From positions 1 through 64,000 of the forward strand of contig NC_134036.1 of assembly GCF_964204645.1 (NCBI RefSeq): a DNA stretch of 64,000 nt, written 5' to 3'. The position numbers and the translations under genes are program-made. The DNA comes from Tubulanus polymorphus (lineage: Eukaryota; Nemertea; Palaeonemertea; Tubulaniformes; Tubulanidae). Below the pieces are notes generated by a model. The model did no database searches and was not told where the DNA came from. It saw nothing but the letters and a program-made list of their open reading frames with translations. The first letter of the stretch is position 1. Each line of letters begins with the position of its first letter. Below are positions 15,077 through 30,242 of this stretch, piece by piece.

Positions 15077-18000
15077 ATGGCTGACGGTGAGCCACTAGGT
15101 GGCACCACAGTGACGACGTCTGCAGCGGCTGTAACGAGGGGTTGGACTACTGAAACTAACAAGGTAAGTCTCAACAGCGAGCGGTGCGAATTATCCTTTT
15201 TATCTGGATACCGGACTGATTTTTTAAATGTTGATTGTTTTTTAGGATGGATGCGATGAAGAAACAGCTGTTGCTGCTGCTGCTGCTGCTGCTGCTGTAT
15301 CACCGATGGCAACAGGATCTGATAAACCGTTAGTTGATATTGAAGCGATGTTAAACGCACACGCTGAAGCAATAATACAACAATCACTGGGTGCCGTGGA
15401 AACAGAATCTACAGCGCTGTGGACCGCTACCACGGCAACCGCTACTGTTACCGAAGACGATATCGACGTCGTTTCCGTAGATACGCCTGCATGTATTCAA
15501 ATAATTGACCAATCAGCAGTGAGTCGCAGGTCGACGGAGTTTCAATACGGGTTTTCCCCGGCATCCAGTACGTATATACCTCCTCCGCAGACTTGTTTCC
15601 CCGTCAGTCACCAGGTGGCAGCAGCCGTGTCGCCCCCGTCGATCGATTGGATGGATTTAAACCGAGACGATACAAACGACAACAAATCTCCTAAACGTTC
15701 GAACCAAGGTCAAGGTAAAAGCGGAGAACCCGATTCTGCGAGCGGCGGCGCTGGGTTATCTATGCAATATAACAACAATCACCGTACCGTTACTAGGCAA
15801 CCGTTGAGCGGTGATGATTGGGTGGAGCCGAGTACGAGTTCGGGTCGTTCACGATCGCGGTTCGTGGCGCCACCTATTGTAATTAATAACAGCGATTCCG
15901 AGAGCGACGACGTAACCGAGGACGACGACGAGACGGCGTTCAACAATATCTCCGGTAAATCGTATCCGGTCGTTAAAAAACGATGGATGACGAAAGCTTC
16001 GAAAGATCAGTCGAATAACGCGAAAAAAACAGCCGGCAATCGCGGTAAACAACGCCATCTACCGGCGACCGATAACGGGAACGCATCGGCTAGCGTATTA
16101 ATGAGACCAATAGGTGGCGTTAGCGACAGTGAGGACGGCGGAGACGAAGACGATGATTTAATCGACGAACGATTAACTATCGTTAAATCTAAAAATAGAT
16201 CGACAGCATTTAAACGAGAACGTAGCGACTCGGAGGGAACTGATTCAACCGTTCATCATCACACAACCGATGGCACTAAATGGCGTAAACCGGACACTAC
16301 CCAGTCCAAATCCGCATTCTCCTGTTATCATAACCCGAGACGAGGGCGCCACCGTACAGCTATAACGTCAGCTGCCGCAGCTGCTTCGTCTACCTCCGTC
16401 AACTCGATGGATATCGATAATAATTATAACAATAACCATAGTAACCATAGTAACGCTACTCAGGATCCGATCATAGCACGACCTCGTGCCGTTAAACTAG
16501 AGACTACAACGCCCCCTGGTGGTGGACATCACGAGCAACAAACAGATTTACAGCAGCAATACGCGATGTTAAACGCTCTTGGACTGAGTCCACGTTCTCC
16601 AGACTCGCGATTAACACCTCCGATATATCCACCAGGTGGCAGCACACCCCCCACATCCGCCGGTCATATCTACTCACCAGGTGGCAGCGCTGATTGTTTA
16701 TATACGAGCCCTAATCGTAACGAATCTATGCATTGTTCATCGGTATCGTCAGGGGCAACGTCATTACAGAATGCTCCCGCTTACGTTACGTTAGATATGT
16801 CACTCGATGATCCCTCGGCTTCTAGTAATCAACCGGCAGCAGCAGCGCCACCTACTGGAGAATACGTCATACTATCATCAGATGATAGCGATATAGAAGT
16901 GTCAGATATAAGATATGTCAAGTAAGTTTGTCCTGTTCCTCCCTAAACTCCCCTCCTCCGCCTCCTCTCCCTCCCCTTCTCCCCCTTCCTCCCTCTGTCA
17001 ATGTTTAATGACGTTACTGATGTATATTTTCAGTCGATCTCGTAGCAACAATGGAGGTCAGTACGGAGCCGGTGGTTACAGTCGCACGGCAACAGTCGTC
17101 GTCGATTTAACTGAATCCGATGATGGTACGTTTGTGTATCGTTGTTTCTATGGTTACTGATTCATTGTTCTGTCAAAGAGTTGCGTCTTACTGTAATTAA
17201 TGTTTCAGATGTCCACGCGGCGGAGCCACTATCCGCACCCGCTATTCAGGTAACCGAGCAACCTGCGGCGCCTGAACCGACCGAATCAGCTGCTGTTTTA
17301 CCATCTGCTGTACAACACGTTTCCATGGCGATGCCCGTTCAACAACGACCGTCGCATTATCATCACACGCGTAACATGAGTCCGATGACGTTTCACGCAG
17401 TGCCACCTATACCTGCGGCTCAGAGACGGTGTTTGTTTCATCAGGATCGTATGAGGCCGTGTATCGGAGGACCTGCGTGTATCGGAGCTGAGGCTGCTGC
17501 TGCTGCTGCTGTAGCTAATGCACCTCCTCCTCACCATCCTCCTCATCACTGTATGTACGATATCGATCCTTGTCATCTTCCGCAACAATTACTACCGGGA
17601 CGACCGTTACCCGGACGACCACCGCCTCATGGTTAGTATCGTCGCCGTGGTTACTGTCATTATTACTCATATCGTTCGTATATTTGAATTTATTGATTTT
17701 ATTTTTAGGTGATAATAATTTACGACCAGTTCATCATTTTCATCATCTTCAGCATCATCATCATCCATCGGTTACATCTCCTCTTGCCTCCTCATCACCG
17801 GGTCCGTTGCTAACAACTCCTCTTATCCATCATCGAGGTCATTTACCTCATCATCCTCCTCCAGCAGCTCACCAAATTCCTCATCATCATTCCATGAGAT
17901 TTATGCCTCATCCTTTCCTTCCTCCTCAACCTCCTCCGGCACCTGCTGCTGCTGTTGCCGCGAGACGGGATGCGGCGATGATGGAATCATACGCCGCAGC

Positions 18001-20113
18001 TGCAGCTGTACAGAATCCAGATGCAATGATGTTACCGGTTCATATCCAGCCTCCACACGGAATAGCAGCTGCATTCACTGTGTCGTAAGTATTAACGCAT
18101 CTGACTAATCACCACAGCTACCGGTACCTGACATTAAGATCACCACGGCTACCAGTATCTGATGTATTGATTAACTGTGTGTATATGTGTGCTTACAGAG
18201 AGCCGATAGTTCCACAACCTCCCCCGCAGATGGCAGCACCGGCTCCTCAACATCAACATCTACACCATCATTTACACCACTACCACCATACGGCGCCACC
18301 TGCGCCAAGATTGCACCATTTCAACATCTCGAGCGGTATGCATATTAGTATCGGCACAGGAATGGTAAGTATCCTCTACCAACTGACGCAGTTGCAGCGC
18401 CCCCTAGTGATATAACTCGGTATTATTGATGTATTTATTATTTACAGCCTCCGATCCCCGAGTTTCCACCGTTTCCCGGGATACCAATAATGGCTAATTT
18501 ACCGCGTAACATGCAAGTAAGGATGGGTAGAATGATGATGCACCATCGACCTACTTATGAGGTGAGTATAGTTATAGGTGGCGCATCAGTTCAACTCGGG
18601 GAGAGAGAGTTCATTGAATCTTGTTTGTTGTGTTAGTGCTGGAGAGCTGGTCGAGTTTTGAGGGGTTGCTGAGAGGGGGAGAGTTTTGAGGGGTTGCTGT
18701 GAGGGGGAGAGTTTTGAGGGGTTGCTGCGAGGGGGAGAGTTTTGAGGGGTTGCTGCGAAGGGGAGAGTTTTGAGGGGTTGCTGTGAGGGGGATAGTTTTA
18801 AAGGGTTGCTGTGAGGGGATAGTTTTGAGGGGTTGCTGTGAGGGGGAGAGTTTTGAGGGCTTGCTGTGAGGGGGAGAGTTTTGAGGGCTTGCTGTGAGGG
18901 GGAGAGTTTTGAGGGCTTGCTGTGATGGACCCTGAACTATGTTTGTAGGGTTCAGTTTAACATGAGTTATGTACAGTATGTCACATGCAGCCTGTGTATA
19001 GTGCTGTACATGTACTGTAATGTTGTACAAGCTGCTGTTCTATGACTCACTGTATGAGTTTCTTATGCAATTCTAGTTATAAAAATATCAGTCTGTTTAT
19101 GGTTCTAAAACACGTGAGATTTCGGTGTTGTTAAATCTTCAGATAAATAACTGTTTGTATTTTTATTACAATGTCGATCAGTGTTGATTTCACGCGATGT
19201 CGAATATGATTTTAAGATGCGTCACACTGTGATAAACTGTCAATAACAGATTGTGTCGCTCGGTGCCAGGTTTCAAAAATGTTATAGATACAGTTTTATT
19301 ATATGTGATCTCGTGTTCGATCAGATGTTTATAGAACTATGAGTCGTCTGTCGATTCACGTCTCACTCTCACATTCTTCCCCGATATCGAGGAATTATCA
19401 ACGATATATCGATAGTTATAATTGATAATATCGAGTGATGTCTGATACAGCGGGTCCGCAGATCGGTTTTATTATAATCGGCAGTTCCAGTAATCTAATG
19501 ATCTCTCAAAACGGGAATAATACCGCCAGTCGTCACGGCGACAACAACAGACACGTCGGTTTACACGATTTCTTCTTTCTCGTCACCGTAAGAAGAGTTC
19601 ATTATGAGTTGCAGCGGAGGGGTGTCAGGTTAGAGATGGTTAATGTGTTTTTGTATTATTTCAGGAGCTGATTAGTTTAGAGGAGAGATTGGGTAACGTG
19701 AATCGCGGAGCCAATCAGACGACAATCGAACGTAACACCTTCCCGCATAAATATAAACGTATTAAACGATGTCAAACTCTACCACCAGAGGGCGATACTA
19801 ACGAACAGACGGGTGAGGAGCAGACGGAGGAGGAGGACGACGAGGAGGAGAAATGTACGATTTGTTTATCAGAATTTACCGATGATGAAGATGTGAGGTA
19901 TGTACGCGGATCCTCCGATCGCCGAAAGAGGGCGCCACTAGCCGATCCTCGCTTACCAGTTCATGTTTCATTCTCTATCGTTTCAGGCGTCTTCCCTGCA
20001 TGCATCTGTTTCATATAGAATGCGTTGACCAATGGCTGACGACTAATAAACGATGTCCGATTTGTCGAGTCGACATAGAAACGGCCACTAAAGACGGTCC
20101 TTTCGAATCTTGA
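15077..20113 (+). CDS. RNF111: RNF111/Arkadia RING E3 ubiquitin ligase
   Basis: Nine exons join in frame to 1,097 codons: 15,077-15,163; 15,246-16,921; 17,034-17,125; 17,209-17,631; 17,709-18,084; 18,199-18,364; 18,448-18,561; 19,665-19,897; 19,987-20,113. Candidate SUMO-interacting motifs flanked by acidic residues are [12 protein letters not shown] (from 240), VILSSDDSD (from 570) and [10 protein letters not shown] (from 609). The middle is rich in His, Pro and Ala and includes [13 protein letters not shown]. The Arkadia signature [19 protein letters not shown] precedes a C-terminal RING-H2 (C1042, C1045, C1060, H1062, H1065, C1068, C1079, C1082). Known for the family: nuclear E3 that degrades SnoN/Ski and Smad7 and amplifies SMAD2/3 signalling, and a SUMO-targeted ligase. 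Human RNF111 is 994 aa. A polyalanine run near 15,269 is encoded by GCT/GCT-type triplets. Its pathway partner SMAD2/3 is two genes away. Confidence 0.97.
18635..18930. repeat. 28-bp G-rich minisatellite in RNF111 intron 7
   Basis: About ten copies of a 28-bp unit with gggttgctgtgagggggaga, in the 1.1-kb intron before the RING-encoding exons. The rest of that intron (18,931-19,664) shows no exon. An open frame at 19,435-19,671 is intronic. Confidence 0.9.
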
Positions 20114-20394
20114 GCGATTTTCGTCGCGTTGTTATGGAAACAGATTGCGGAAATGATTTTTCGAATCCTGAGAGCGATTGTAACAGTTTGCTGTAACACA
20201 TGTATCGGCGAAAAGTTCTCAATTCTCAGGTGTTTCAATCTCGTAGAGACTCTCGTAGTGTACGTGAAGTTGTGTTAACCACATTTCTGTAGTTGTCATG
20301 GATATGTATAGTTGCTATGTATAGAAATGGTTGCTAAGGAAACTTGTTGATGATCTATTGTAAAAAAGTTGTTCGGTATGCAGAAGTGTCTAGA

Positions 20395-20640
20395 GGGGTG
20401 TATACTAGTGCCCCCTATTGAGAGGAGTGTATACTGGTGCCCCCTATTGAGAGGGGTGTATACTAGTGCCCCCTATTGAGAGGGGGCGTATACTCTAGTG
20501 TCCCCTAATAAAGGAGGATGTATACTAGCACCCCCTGTTGAGAGGAGTCTATACTGGCGCCCCCTATTAAGAGGGGGTGGTATATTAGTGCACTCGGTTG
20601 AAAGGGGGTGTGCTATTAAAGAAAGCGCCCCCTGTGTTGT
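20395..20640. repeat. Roughly 29-bp minisatellite in RNF111 3' UTR with CTCF-like motifs
   Basis: About eight copies of a unit with gtatactagtgccccctatt, 280 bases after the RNF111 stop. On the minus strand each copy reads aataggggg(c/t)actag, close to the CTCF core CCASYAGRKGGCR. Confidence 0.85.
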
Positions 20641-21252
20641 AAAGTTGAAATGAAGCTCTAGTCTGTCTGTACGGGGGGTTTGTTATTGTTTATCTCGGCC
20701 GTCTTTTAGTTTAACATTATTTAAAAACTACTGAAATTTTTGCCGAACTCAATTTATACGGTTTTTGACGCGGTCCCCCGTGGTGTCGTGAGTTACTTCT
20801 ATACGGTCCCCCATATCTGAGTTCAAACTAATTAATCATGAATTGTTTTATTAATTAATTTATTGCAAGTAAAAATTGCTTTCTACGTTTTGCGTATTGA
20901 GGTGAGTTTTTACAGAGTGCTATTATTAATTCCTCAACTCCAAACAAGTTTTAATTCTCTTTTTTTCGAAGACATTTTTTTTTTTAGTCTTGAAGCGTCT
21001 GTTATATATAAGACGCGCACTAACCCTGGGAAGTGAGGCTGTATTTTAAACGATAATGTTGTCAACTTTTGCTGCAAAATTCAACAATAATGATGAATAA
21101 TTAATGATTATATTATAAATATTTAAATATTATAGCTTAAAATAATAAATTATTAAACGTCTTACAACTCAAAATCCATCGCTGTTGTCATTGTTGTATT
21201 TGGCGCCATCTAGAGTTAAAACGATGAACAATAATAGAATACCGATAATTTG

Positions 21253-21258
21253 TTTATT
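21253..21258 (-). terminator. AATAAA polyadenylation signal, FBXO28
   Basis: Minus-strand AATAAA 45 bases after the FBXO28 stop, giving a very short 3' UTR. It lies between the two plus-strand RNF111 signals, so the convergent transcripts probably overlap. Confidence 0.55.
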
Positions 21259-21279
21259 TGTAAACATTGTATAATTATT

Positions 21280-21285
21280 AATAAA
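21280..21285 (+). terminator. AATAAA polyadenylation signal, RNF111
   Basis: Plus-strand AATAAA 1.17 kb after the RNF111 stop and only 18 bases short of the FBXO28 stop codon on the other strand. An alternative AATAAA is at 21,144-21,149. Confidence 0.5.
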
Positions 21286-21302
21286 GTCTATTTAATGAGT
21301 CG

Positions 21303-22701
21303 CTAGGAACCCGCAGGTGGCGCCCCCTTTGAGCAGGAAGCTGAACTACGTATCGTATTAATAACACCCATGATTCTAGTAAAATCCTCGTCGCCAGTAG
21401 CAACACTAGAATTACATTGTTTCTTTCGATCGTTATTCGAATCCGATTTCGGTAATTTGCGTTTACGATTAGACCGTGAAGCGCCACCTATATCACAAGT
21501 CCGCGACGGCGTAACAGAATCCTGATGTTCAGTAACCGTAGATGAAGATGCTGCCCCCTGGTAGGGATTGTTTGTACTAGGTGCCGCTAGTAAACAGCCC
21601 GATCGATGTAGATCCGATACGAGTGAATCGTAGCGTTTTGATTGGTCGTTCAGAGCGAGGGTAAGGTTATTGATTTGACGTTGTTGCGACGTTACTTTAC
21701 GTTTCCACGTTCTCAGGTTGCGTTTAATTCCGCTCACGTCAATTATTTTCGATCGGTAAATCCTCTGCAGACGTTTATATCGGTCTCTAAGACGCTCGTA
21801 TTTCACCGTTAGATTCGATTGTTGTACGACCGGTGGTGACCTCTGGGGAGAAACGCTGTCATCGGTATCGTATCCGAAATTCAATCCTGCCCCTGAAAAT
21901 AGTATTAAATACATCTTCGTTAAAATCCGTGATCCTGCAGATAGTGTTACCCGGACTGGTCGCTAACGTACAGGAGAGTAACGTAGTGTTTTCCGATAAT
22001 ATATTCGGATATGGATTCGGTAGTTTGGGTTCGATCACGTCCTTGAAATACTCGATAGCCATCGTCGACAAATCCATCAACTCCTCGGTGACTTTATAGA
22101 CGATTTTCAACGGTTGATTAGAGGCGGTTTTAACGTAAATCAATAATCTCTTCACTTCATCGAGAATCTGTAATTAAAAATACCATAATATCACCGATGT
22201 CTACACGGTTAACAATAAAATACGGATTCGAACGGCGGACTTACAGCTCCCGGAAAGAAACAACAATGTTTTAAATCGATGTGTTTTTTGAATGTTGTGT
22301 TTAACATTGTTAAACGTAGATGAATGGTCTCCACAATCTCGCACTCTTTCATCAGCGGATGTTTAATTCTGGATGATTCTCTCCGAGGCATCTGCGATCG
22401 ACACGTCTGGTAATGATGCGATGTTTGATTCAGCAAACGGAAAAAATTATGATTCAATAATTTTTCGCAAACATCTCTGAATTCACGACAAACCTGGAAA
22501 AAATTATTCCAAATTACTCGCTATCATAAATGAAATTTAAAAAAGAAAGTAGTATTTGAGATTTCAAAATAAGCAACTTACCAATCGATATTTTGAGAGT
22601 TCCTCGTACGTGCAATATTTGATAATTTTCTCCAGGATATCAAATGGAAGTAAAAGGAATATGTTTGAGTTATTTCCACCAGTTTCCACAAGATCACACA
22701 T
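21303..22701 (-). CDS. FBXO28: FBXO28, F-box substrate adaptor
   Basis: Four exons: 22,701-22,582; 22,493-22,245; 22,167-21,972 (or 21,951); 21,892-21,303. This gives 384 or 391 residues depending on the third donor; human FBXO28 is 368. The F-box (about 17-55) reads LPFDILEKIIKYCTYEELS then KYRLVCREFRDVC. Family-specific strings follow: MPRRESSRIKHPL, CCFFPGAILDEVKRL and DLSTMAIEYF. The C-terminal exon has a coiled-coil-like stretch (YERLRDRYKRLQRIYRSK, QQRQINNLTLALNDQ) and a basic SNRKRKLPKSD nuclear-signal-like segment. Known for the family: SCF complex substrate receptor, reported to act on MYC and at kinetochores. The third intron is only about 58 or 79 nt. Divergent from NDUFV1 and convergent with RNF111. 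Confidence 0.88.
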
Positions 22702-23000
22702 TATAACTTTGTTATTTATAAACTACCAAATTCAATACAATTCAATTGAAAAGGAAATATAATGAATTGAATTTGAATTGTTCAGATCAATTCAACTAAA
22801 AAAAGGTTTGTTGTCGCAAAATTATCGGACAAGGTATCCAAAGTTTATCGTAAAAGACAAGACCTTAAACGAAGTGAATTCATTAACAAAGTCATTGGAA
22901 AATTAGCTTTATCGGATTAACAGTGAGTAAAAATTCCCAATAGATGGCGCCACGGTTGATGTGAACTGTTTTGTAACTATTTTATGTAATTTCGTGAATT
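22702..23000. promoter_or_regulatory. Bidirectional promoter between FBXO28 and NDUFV1
   Basis: The two start codons are 299 bp apart and face away from each other. The interval is AT-rich with no TATA box at the expected position and an agatggcgccac motif near 22,944 close to the NDUFV1 start. Both 5' UTRs must be short. Confidence 0.65.
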
Positions 23001-25971
<2,971 letters not shown>

Positions 25972-26230
25972 ATTAACTTAATTATCTCTTATATCGTTAA
26001 TAATTGTTTGTTAATTAATCAAATAGATAGATGTCCTCTGTTTGTAAATATGGAAACTTTTCTCAATACCGGTAGATGGCGCACGAGTCGAAATTGCTGT
26101 GAACATTTCATCTGCATGTAAAACCGTAAGATTGCTTAGTGTTTGTAAATTCCAATAGATGGCGATTAAAACAACATGTCTAGTTTTAGCAGAGTTTACT
26201 CGGAATTTATCTTCGTTTTACAAATGTATG

Positions 26231-26236
26231 AATAAA
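26231..26236 (+). terminator. AATAAA polyadenylation signal, NDUFV1
   Basis: AATAAA 260 bases after the NDUFV1 stop; the only good candidate before the next region. Confidence 0.6.
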
Positions 26237-26565
26237 AAGAATATGTGAAAGTGTGCAGTAAAAAATGAAGAATATGTTTGTTTATTTCCTGAATTGAGGA
26301 TAGAAAATTGTTACTGTCGACTCGGAGACCTCGACTATAGGACCACTGACATCACTAAAACATGTACGGATTAGAGGAAAAAGTCACTGGACTACAATAT
26401 ATAGAGCAGCCAAATACGAACTGACATTATCCCCTCCCCGCCCCTAGTAACAGATTGAGTTCCTCCACTCACGCTGCCGCCGCTCTATTAGCGGAAAACA
26501 ATCAAATTAACGTCACCGCATGCTCGGTTTATTTTACGTTGATGCACCAACGTCAACTCGACCGA

Positions 26566-26820
26566 CTACAACTGATAAATCACTCCAAATAATCCAGCTT
26601 CAACGTAAAACATCGGCGTCGTCGGCAGTAACGTAACTCTGCCGACGTTGTTGGCGTGTTTGTTGTGGTATCTGAAACGCGTTCCGGCGTTCGATCGATT
26701 AAGCGTTGTTGCTGCAGCGTTACGTTGACGCCGCCGTTGCCGCTCTGGATATAACGTTAGCGTTAAGTGGCGTACACCACTGTCGTCTGCGACGTCATTT
26801 TGTTTCAACGTTTCAAACAT
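26566..26820 (-). CDS. Unassigned short open frame, possibly coding
   Basis: 84 codons from an ATG, opening upstream to about 100 codons without an intervening stop. The N-terminal half is polar and Arg-rich (LYPERQRRRQRNAAATT). The C-terminus is hydrophobic (MFYVEAGLFGVIYQL). Local DNA is GC- and CpG-richer than its flanks, with recurrent aacg motifs. No family recognised and no exon partner found. It may be chance. Confidence 0.25.
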   Translation of the reverse strand: MFETLKQNDVADDSGVRHLTLTLYPERQRRRQRNAAATTLNRSNAGTRFRYHNKHANNVGRVTLLPTTPMFYVEAGLFGVIYQL

Positions 26821-29393
26821 TGTTGCATTAATGAAACGAAAGTAGTTATTGTTGCCACCGACAACGAATTAGCTACTGACTCATCTACGAGATGAACGGA
26901 TTACCAGAGAGCGGATCATCACTAATCCGATCGGATTAAAGGATTAACCCGGATTATCTACTACATATTATATGTAACAAGTTATATTATCAATTCACGC
27001 ATATTTTGAATAAATCGTATTGAATTGATTGTTTGGGTAAGTGTTTGGTGTTGTCTGTGTTTTGGGAGTCTAGTCTGATAGGGGGACCTATCTCACTGAG
27101 GGAGGGGTGAGTCACTCAAGCCCGAGAGGGGACACTGCTCAGGGTCACTTCATGTCTGAGGAGGGGACCATCTTACTCAGGGTAGGGGAGTCACTGAGAG
27201 GGCACCTATCTAACTGGGGGAGAGGGTTGTCACCCGATTTCACTAGCTGGGGGGTTATCCTATCCAACTCGTCCTCTGGCTAATATATAGAGATACATAT
27301 TATTTGTTCCTAGAACAATGATGATAACCTGGGGCCTGATACCTTATAGCACCGGCATCGATCAATGGATTATTATTACAAGAGATCAAATTTATCAATA
27401 TCTTATTCAATAAACTGACCATCACTGATCACACCACTGACCACATCAGTAATCAATCAGTAATCAATAACATTACCCCACCACACGCGTCGCAGTGAAC
27501 TGTCAATATTTCCGTGTTTCACCTGAGATTAGCCATGGTGTTAGATCACGTGTTCTCTAGGGGGCGCCTCATTCAGTCACGGCTTCCTGTCCCGGGGGCC
27601 CACGCGCGGGGTGTGTCAGTCCCTGCTGCCACACAGCTCTCATTCGATAGATATCATATTTGATAAAATAATCGCAATTGCTGGATCGCCCTCACACTCG
27701 AGTTCAACAGAGAGCCTATAACTGCTAGCTAGTGCCCGCCCATATATGGTCTTGATTTCAGGTTTCGTATTTCCAGAAAATACCAAACCAATAAATCTAT
27801 AAAACAATAACATTAGAAGTACATGGATGTGTGGTACATGTTTGTAATCAATTTCTAACATCTCTCCCTCTCTCTCCTGTGTAAAGAGAGCTGAGAGGAT
27901 TGTGAATTAGAAATATTACCGTGACGCGACCTTTAAACACACACACACTGAGGGATCATCATGCCCCGCAGCTATCATTGCCAGGGCGCGGTCAAAAATA
28001 CCAATAACCGTTAAAACGAAGATCTGTGGGTCTTATATCGAACCGATGATAGGAGAGAGAGAGAGAGACGCCCAGAGCAGAGGCATTTTCTGTGGACATC
28101 AAAGTAATTTAACGTTTCACTTCAAAACTGTACATACTCCACCATTGAGAGATCGGTCGCCTGACCTGTGGATGCAAACAATCTTTAAACTTAAAAAGAG
28201 ACAACCAAATATCATCAGCCAACCGGAACGGAATGCAATTACCGGCTTCAATCTGTCCCCGTACATATGGACCATCACCGGCTTCCATAGCGCCGCATCC
28301 ATAACGACGCGCAACCTCGGGCTTCCATACCGCTGTCTCCACGTGGTCAAGATCGTCACCGGAACCCGGAAGAACCCGCGAATCTGCTGGTTGTGTTTAT
28401 AGGATGATGAGGGGTCAGCCTGGCGATGACAAAACCCCTAAAACACGATAAACCACGCAGCACCGCCCAAACACAGAGCACGTGCTGTAAAACACATTTG
28501 AAATAACTGCTGTTTCCCGCCGCGCGACACAGTGTAGTAGTAGTTAGTAAGCCTCGCACGCTCTACCGACACACCCGACCCGCGAGGCCGCCGAGGAGAG
28601 ACCACGTTACCGTAACTAAACCCCGTACCGTACCGGCGGAGTTTCACTAACAACCCGTCAGTGTCTGTGTCAGTCTGCAAAAACGGATCGTAGAACTACA
28701 GAATTGCAGGACTATTAGGCGATGAACCCAGCGGAGACCCATTCAGACCTTGAAACGACACGTAAGAGGAGAGAGTGTGGGTCTGTCCCTTCTCCCCAAC
28801 CCCAGCGGCTTTCTCCCACTCTCTTCTCCTGGTGAGAAATAAAACTTCTGTTTATTGTCGTGATAAAATATTCAGCTCTCAGGCTGAGAATCAGATTTTC
28901 CTGCGTGGTTAGTTCACTATTGACTTTCGCCTGAAGGATTTCTACAATCCGTCTTTAACCTGTACGACTATTGTTATTCGATTGCCAGAGATCCCTCCAT
29001 CGTGAAATATAGATAATTCAGCCGTGATGGGAACTGTCAATTTGATCTGGAAAAAACCGAACATTTTTAGCAGCCGGGTAACTTCGACAATTCGATCAGT
29101 AGCAGGCTTGTACCCCAGGCAAATCTGACATGGTTACAGGGTTGCTGAGCAACATGAATACTGAATTAAGACGGACAGCAGCAGCTGCAGTGGCGGTTAA
29201 AACAATGCTGCTATTATTTACTGATGAGTCTAGATATTTAGGCCTTGATTTTTCATTATTTGGCAGTATTTCCATCCCCTGCAGTCTCCTCTCTCTCTCC
29301 CTTCCCTCTCTTACAGGTTTATCATAGTAGGGAAAATACTAGAATATGAAACTAGCTTCATCAGTAGCACCAGCCTTCAGTACCATCAGCCAA

Positions 29394-29394
<1 letters not shown>

Positions 29395-29438
<44 letters not shown>

Positions 29439-29635
29439 CAGCCACCATCAGCAGCAGTACCAGCAGTAGCCTCCACCAGCCAGCTGTACCAGCAACACCA
29501 CAGTACCAGCAGTGCCTCCATCAGCCACCTGTACCAGCAGCACCAGTACCTGTACCAGCAGCACCTACAGTACCAGCACCAGTACCTGTACCAGCAGCAT
29601 CTACAGTACCAGCAGCAGCACCTGCACCAGTAACC
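29395..29635. repeat. cagc tetranucleotide run and accagcagtacc-type repeat
   Basis: A clean (agcc)n block at 29,396-29,436 passes into imperfect 9-15-bp repeats of accagcagcacctgtaccag. Gln- and Trp/Cys-rich frames here are repeat artefacts. Confidence 0.85.
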
Positions 29636-29811
29636 TCCAGAGAGAGGAAAGAGAGGAATTATAGTCATTGGTTACAAATGAATTGATGAATCACAGATTT
29701 AAACAATATTGTCCTTATATTCTGAGCAACTCCTTCACCTAACCCCCCCCCTTCCGTGGCAGCATTGGATTCTTTAACCCTGCCCAGGTACCATTACCAC
29801 ACTTCCCCCGG

Positions 29812-29925
29812 GACACCTCCCCGTGGGACACCTCCCCCGGGACACCTACCCATGGGACACCTCCCCCGGAACACCTACCCATGGGACACTTAACCGTGGG
29901 ACACTTAACTGTGAGACACCGACCC
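29812..29925. repeat. Imperfect gggacacctccccc repeat
   Basis: About eight degenerate copies of a roughly 13-15-bp unit, ccccgtgggacacct. Confidence 0.75.
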
Positions 29926-30155
29926 GGAAAGCTCCACCCCATTTCATCTTAGTATCAAAATGTCTAAACTTTATCAAAATGTATAAATATTTGACCTACT
30001 GTAGGATTATATTTCATTTATATCAGTTTAAAATGATTTGATGATTTCAGATTTACCCAACAGCAGCAGACGATCACGATGTGCAGATCAGTGCAGAATA
30101 ACATCAACATGAACAGATATTAATTTACTAATTAACACGGGTGTTTAATTAGTGA

Positions 30156-30242
30156 ATGATGGAACCAATGACAGTAGAAAGACGAGAGTCTCAGGGCAGT
30201 CACGGTCCAGGAGGAGGAACCAAAGCATTACTTATTCAAAAG
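30156..30242 (+). CDS. First coding exon of an unrecognised plus-strand gene
   Basis: ATG-ATG start with an in-frame TGA immediately upstream, then 29 open codons reading MMEPMTVERRESQGSHG and PGGGTKALLIQK, ending at AAG before GTTAGTG in phase 0. A TTTCAG acceptor at 30,045-30,050 would supply the 5'-UTR part of the exon. The composition is protein-like. It is too short for ORF finders and no family is recognised. If real, introns must be very long: the nearest frame-compatible candidate exons are at 52,345 and 58,011. Confidence 0.5.

Larger units (their letters stand above)
27000..30155. other. Gene-poor region with a CpG-richer patch, possible 5' end of the 30,156 exon's gene
   Basis: 27,060-27,260 holds degenerate gggg/cact repeats. 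28,350-28,690 is richer in CpG and holds several short, mutually overlapping frames that are probably not genes. A donor-like gacacgtaag at about 28,760-28,770 and a TTTCAG at 30,045-30,050 could bound 5'-UTR exons for the coding exon at 30,156. Low-complexity cagc, accagcagc and gggacacctcccc repeats lie at 29,395-29,915. Confidence 0.35.

Noticed and set aside
19435-19671. 78-codon frame upstream of the RNF111 RING exons, considered as an extra exon or start
   Set aside because: The exon at 18,448-18,561 joins the 19,665 exon directly to give the conserved [12 protein letters not shown]-type junction, so the frame is intronic.
28046-28680. Cluster of overlapping 60-118-codon frames on both strands
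   Set aside because: They overlap in several frames, carry no recognisable motif and lack matching splice sites; the patch is simply GC-richer.
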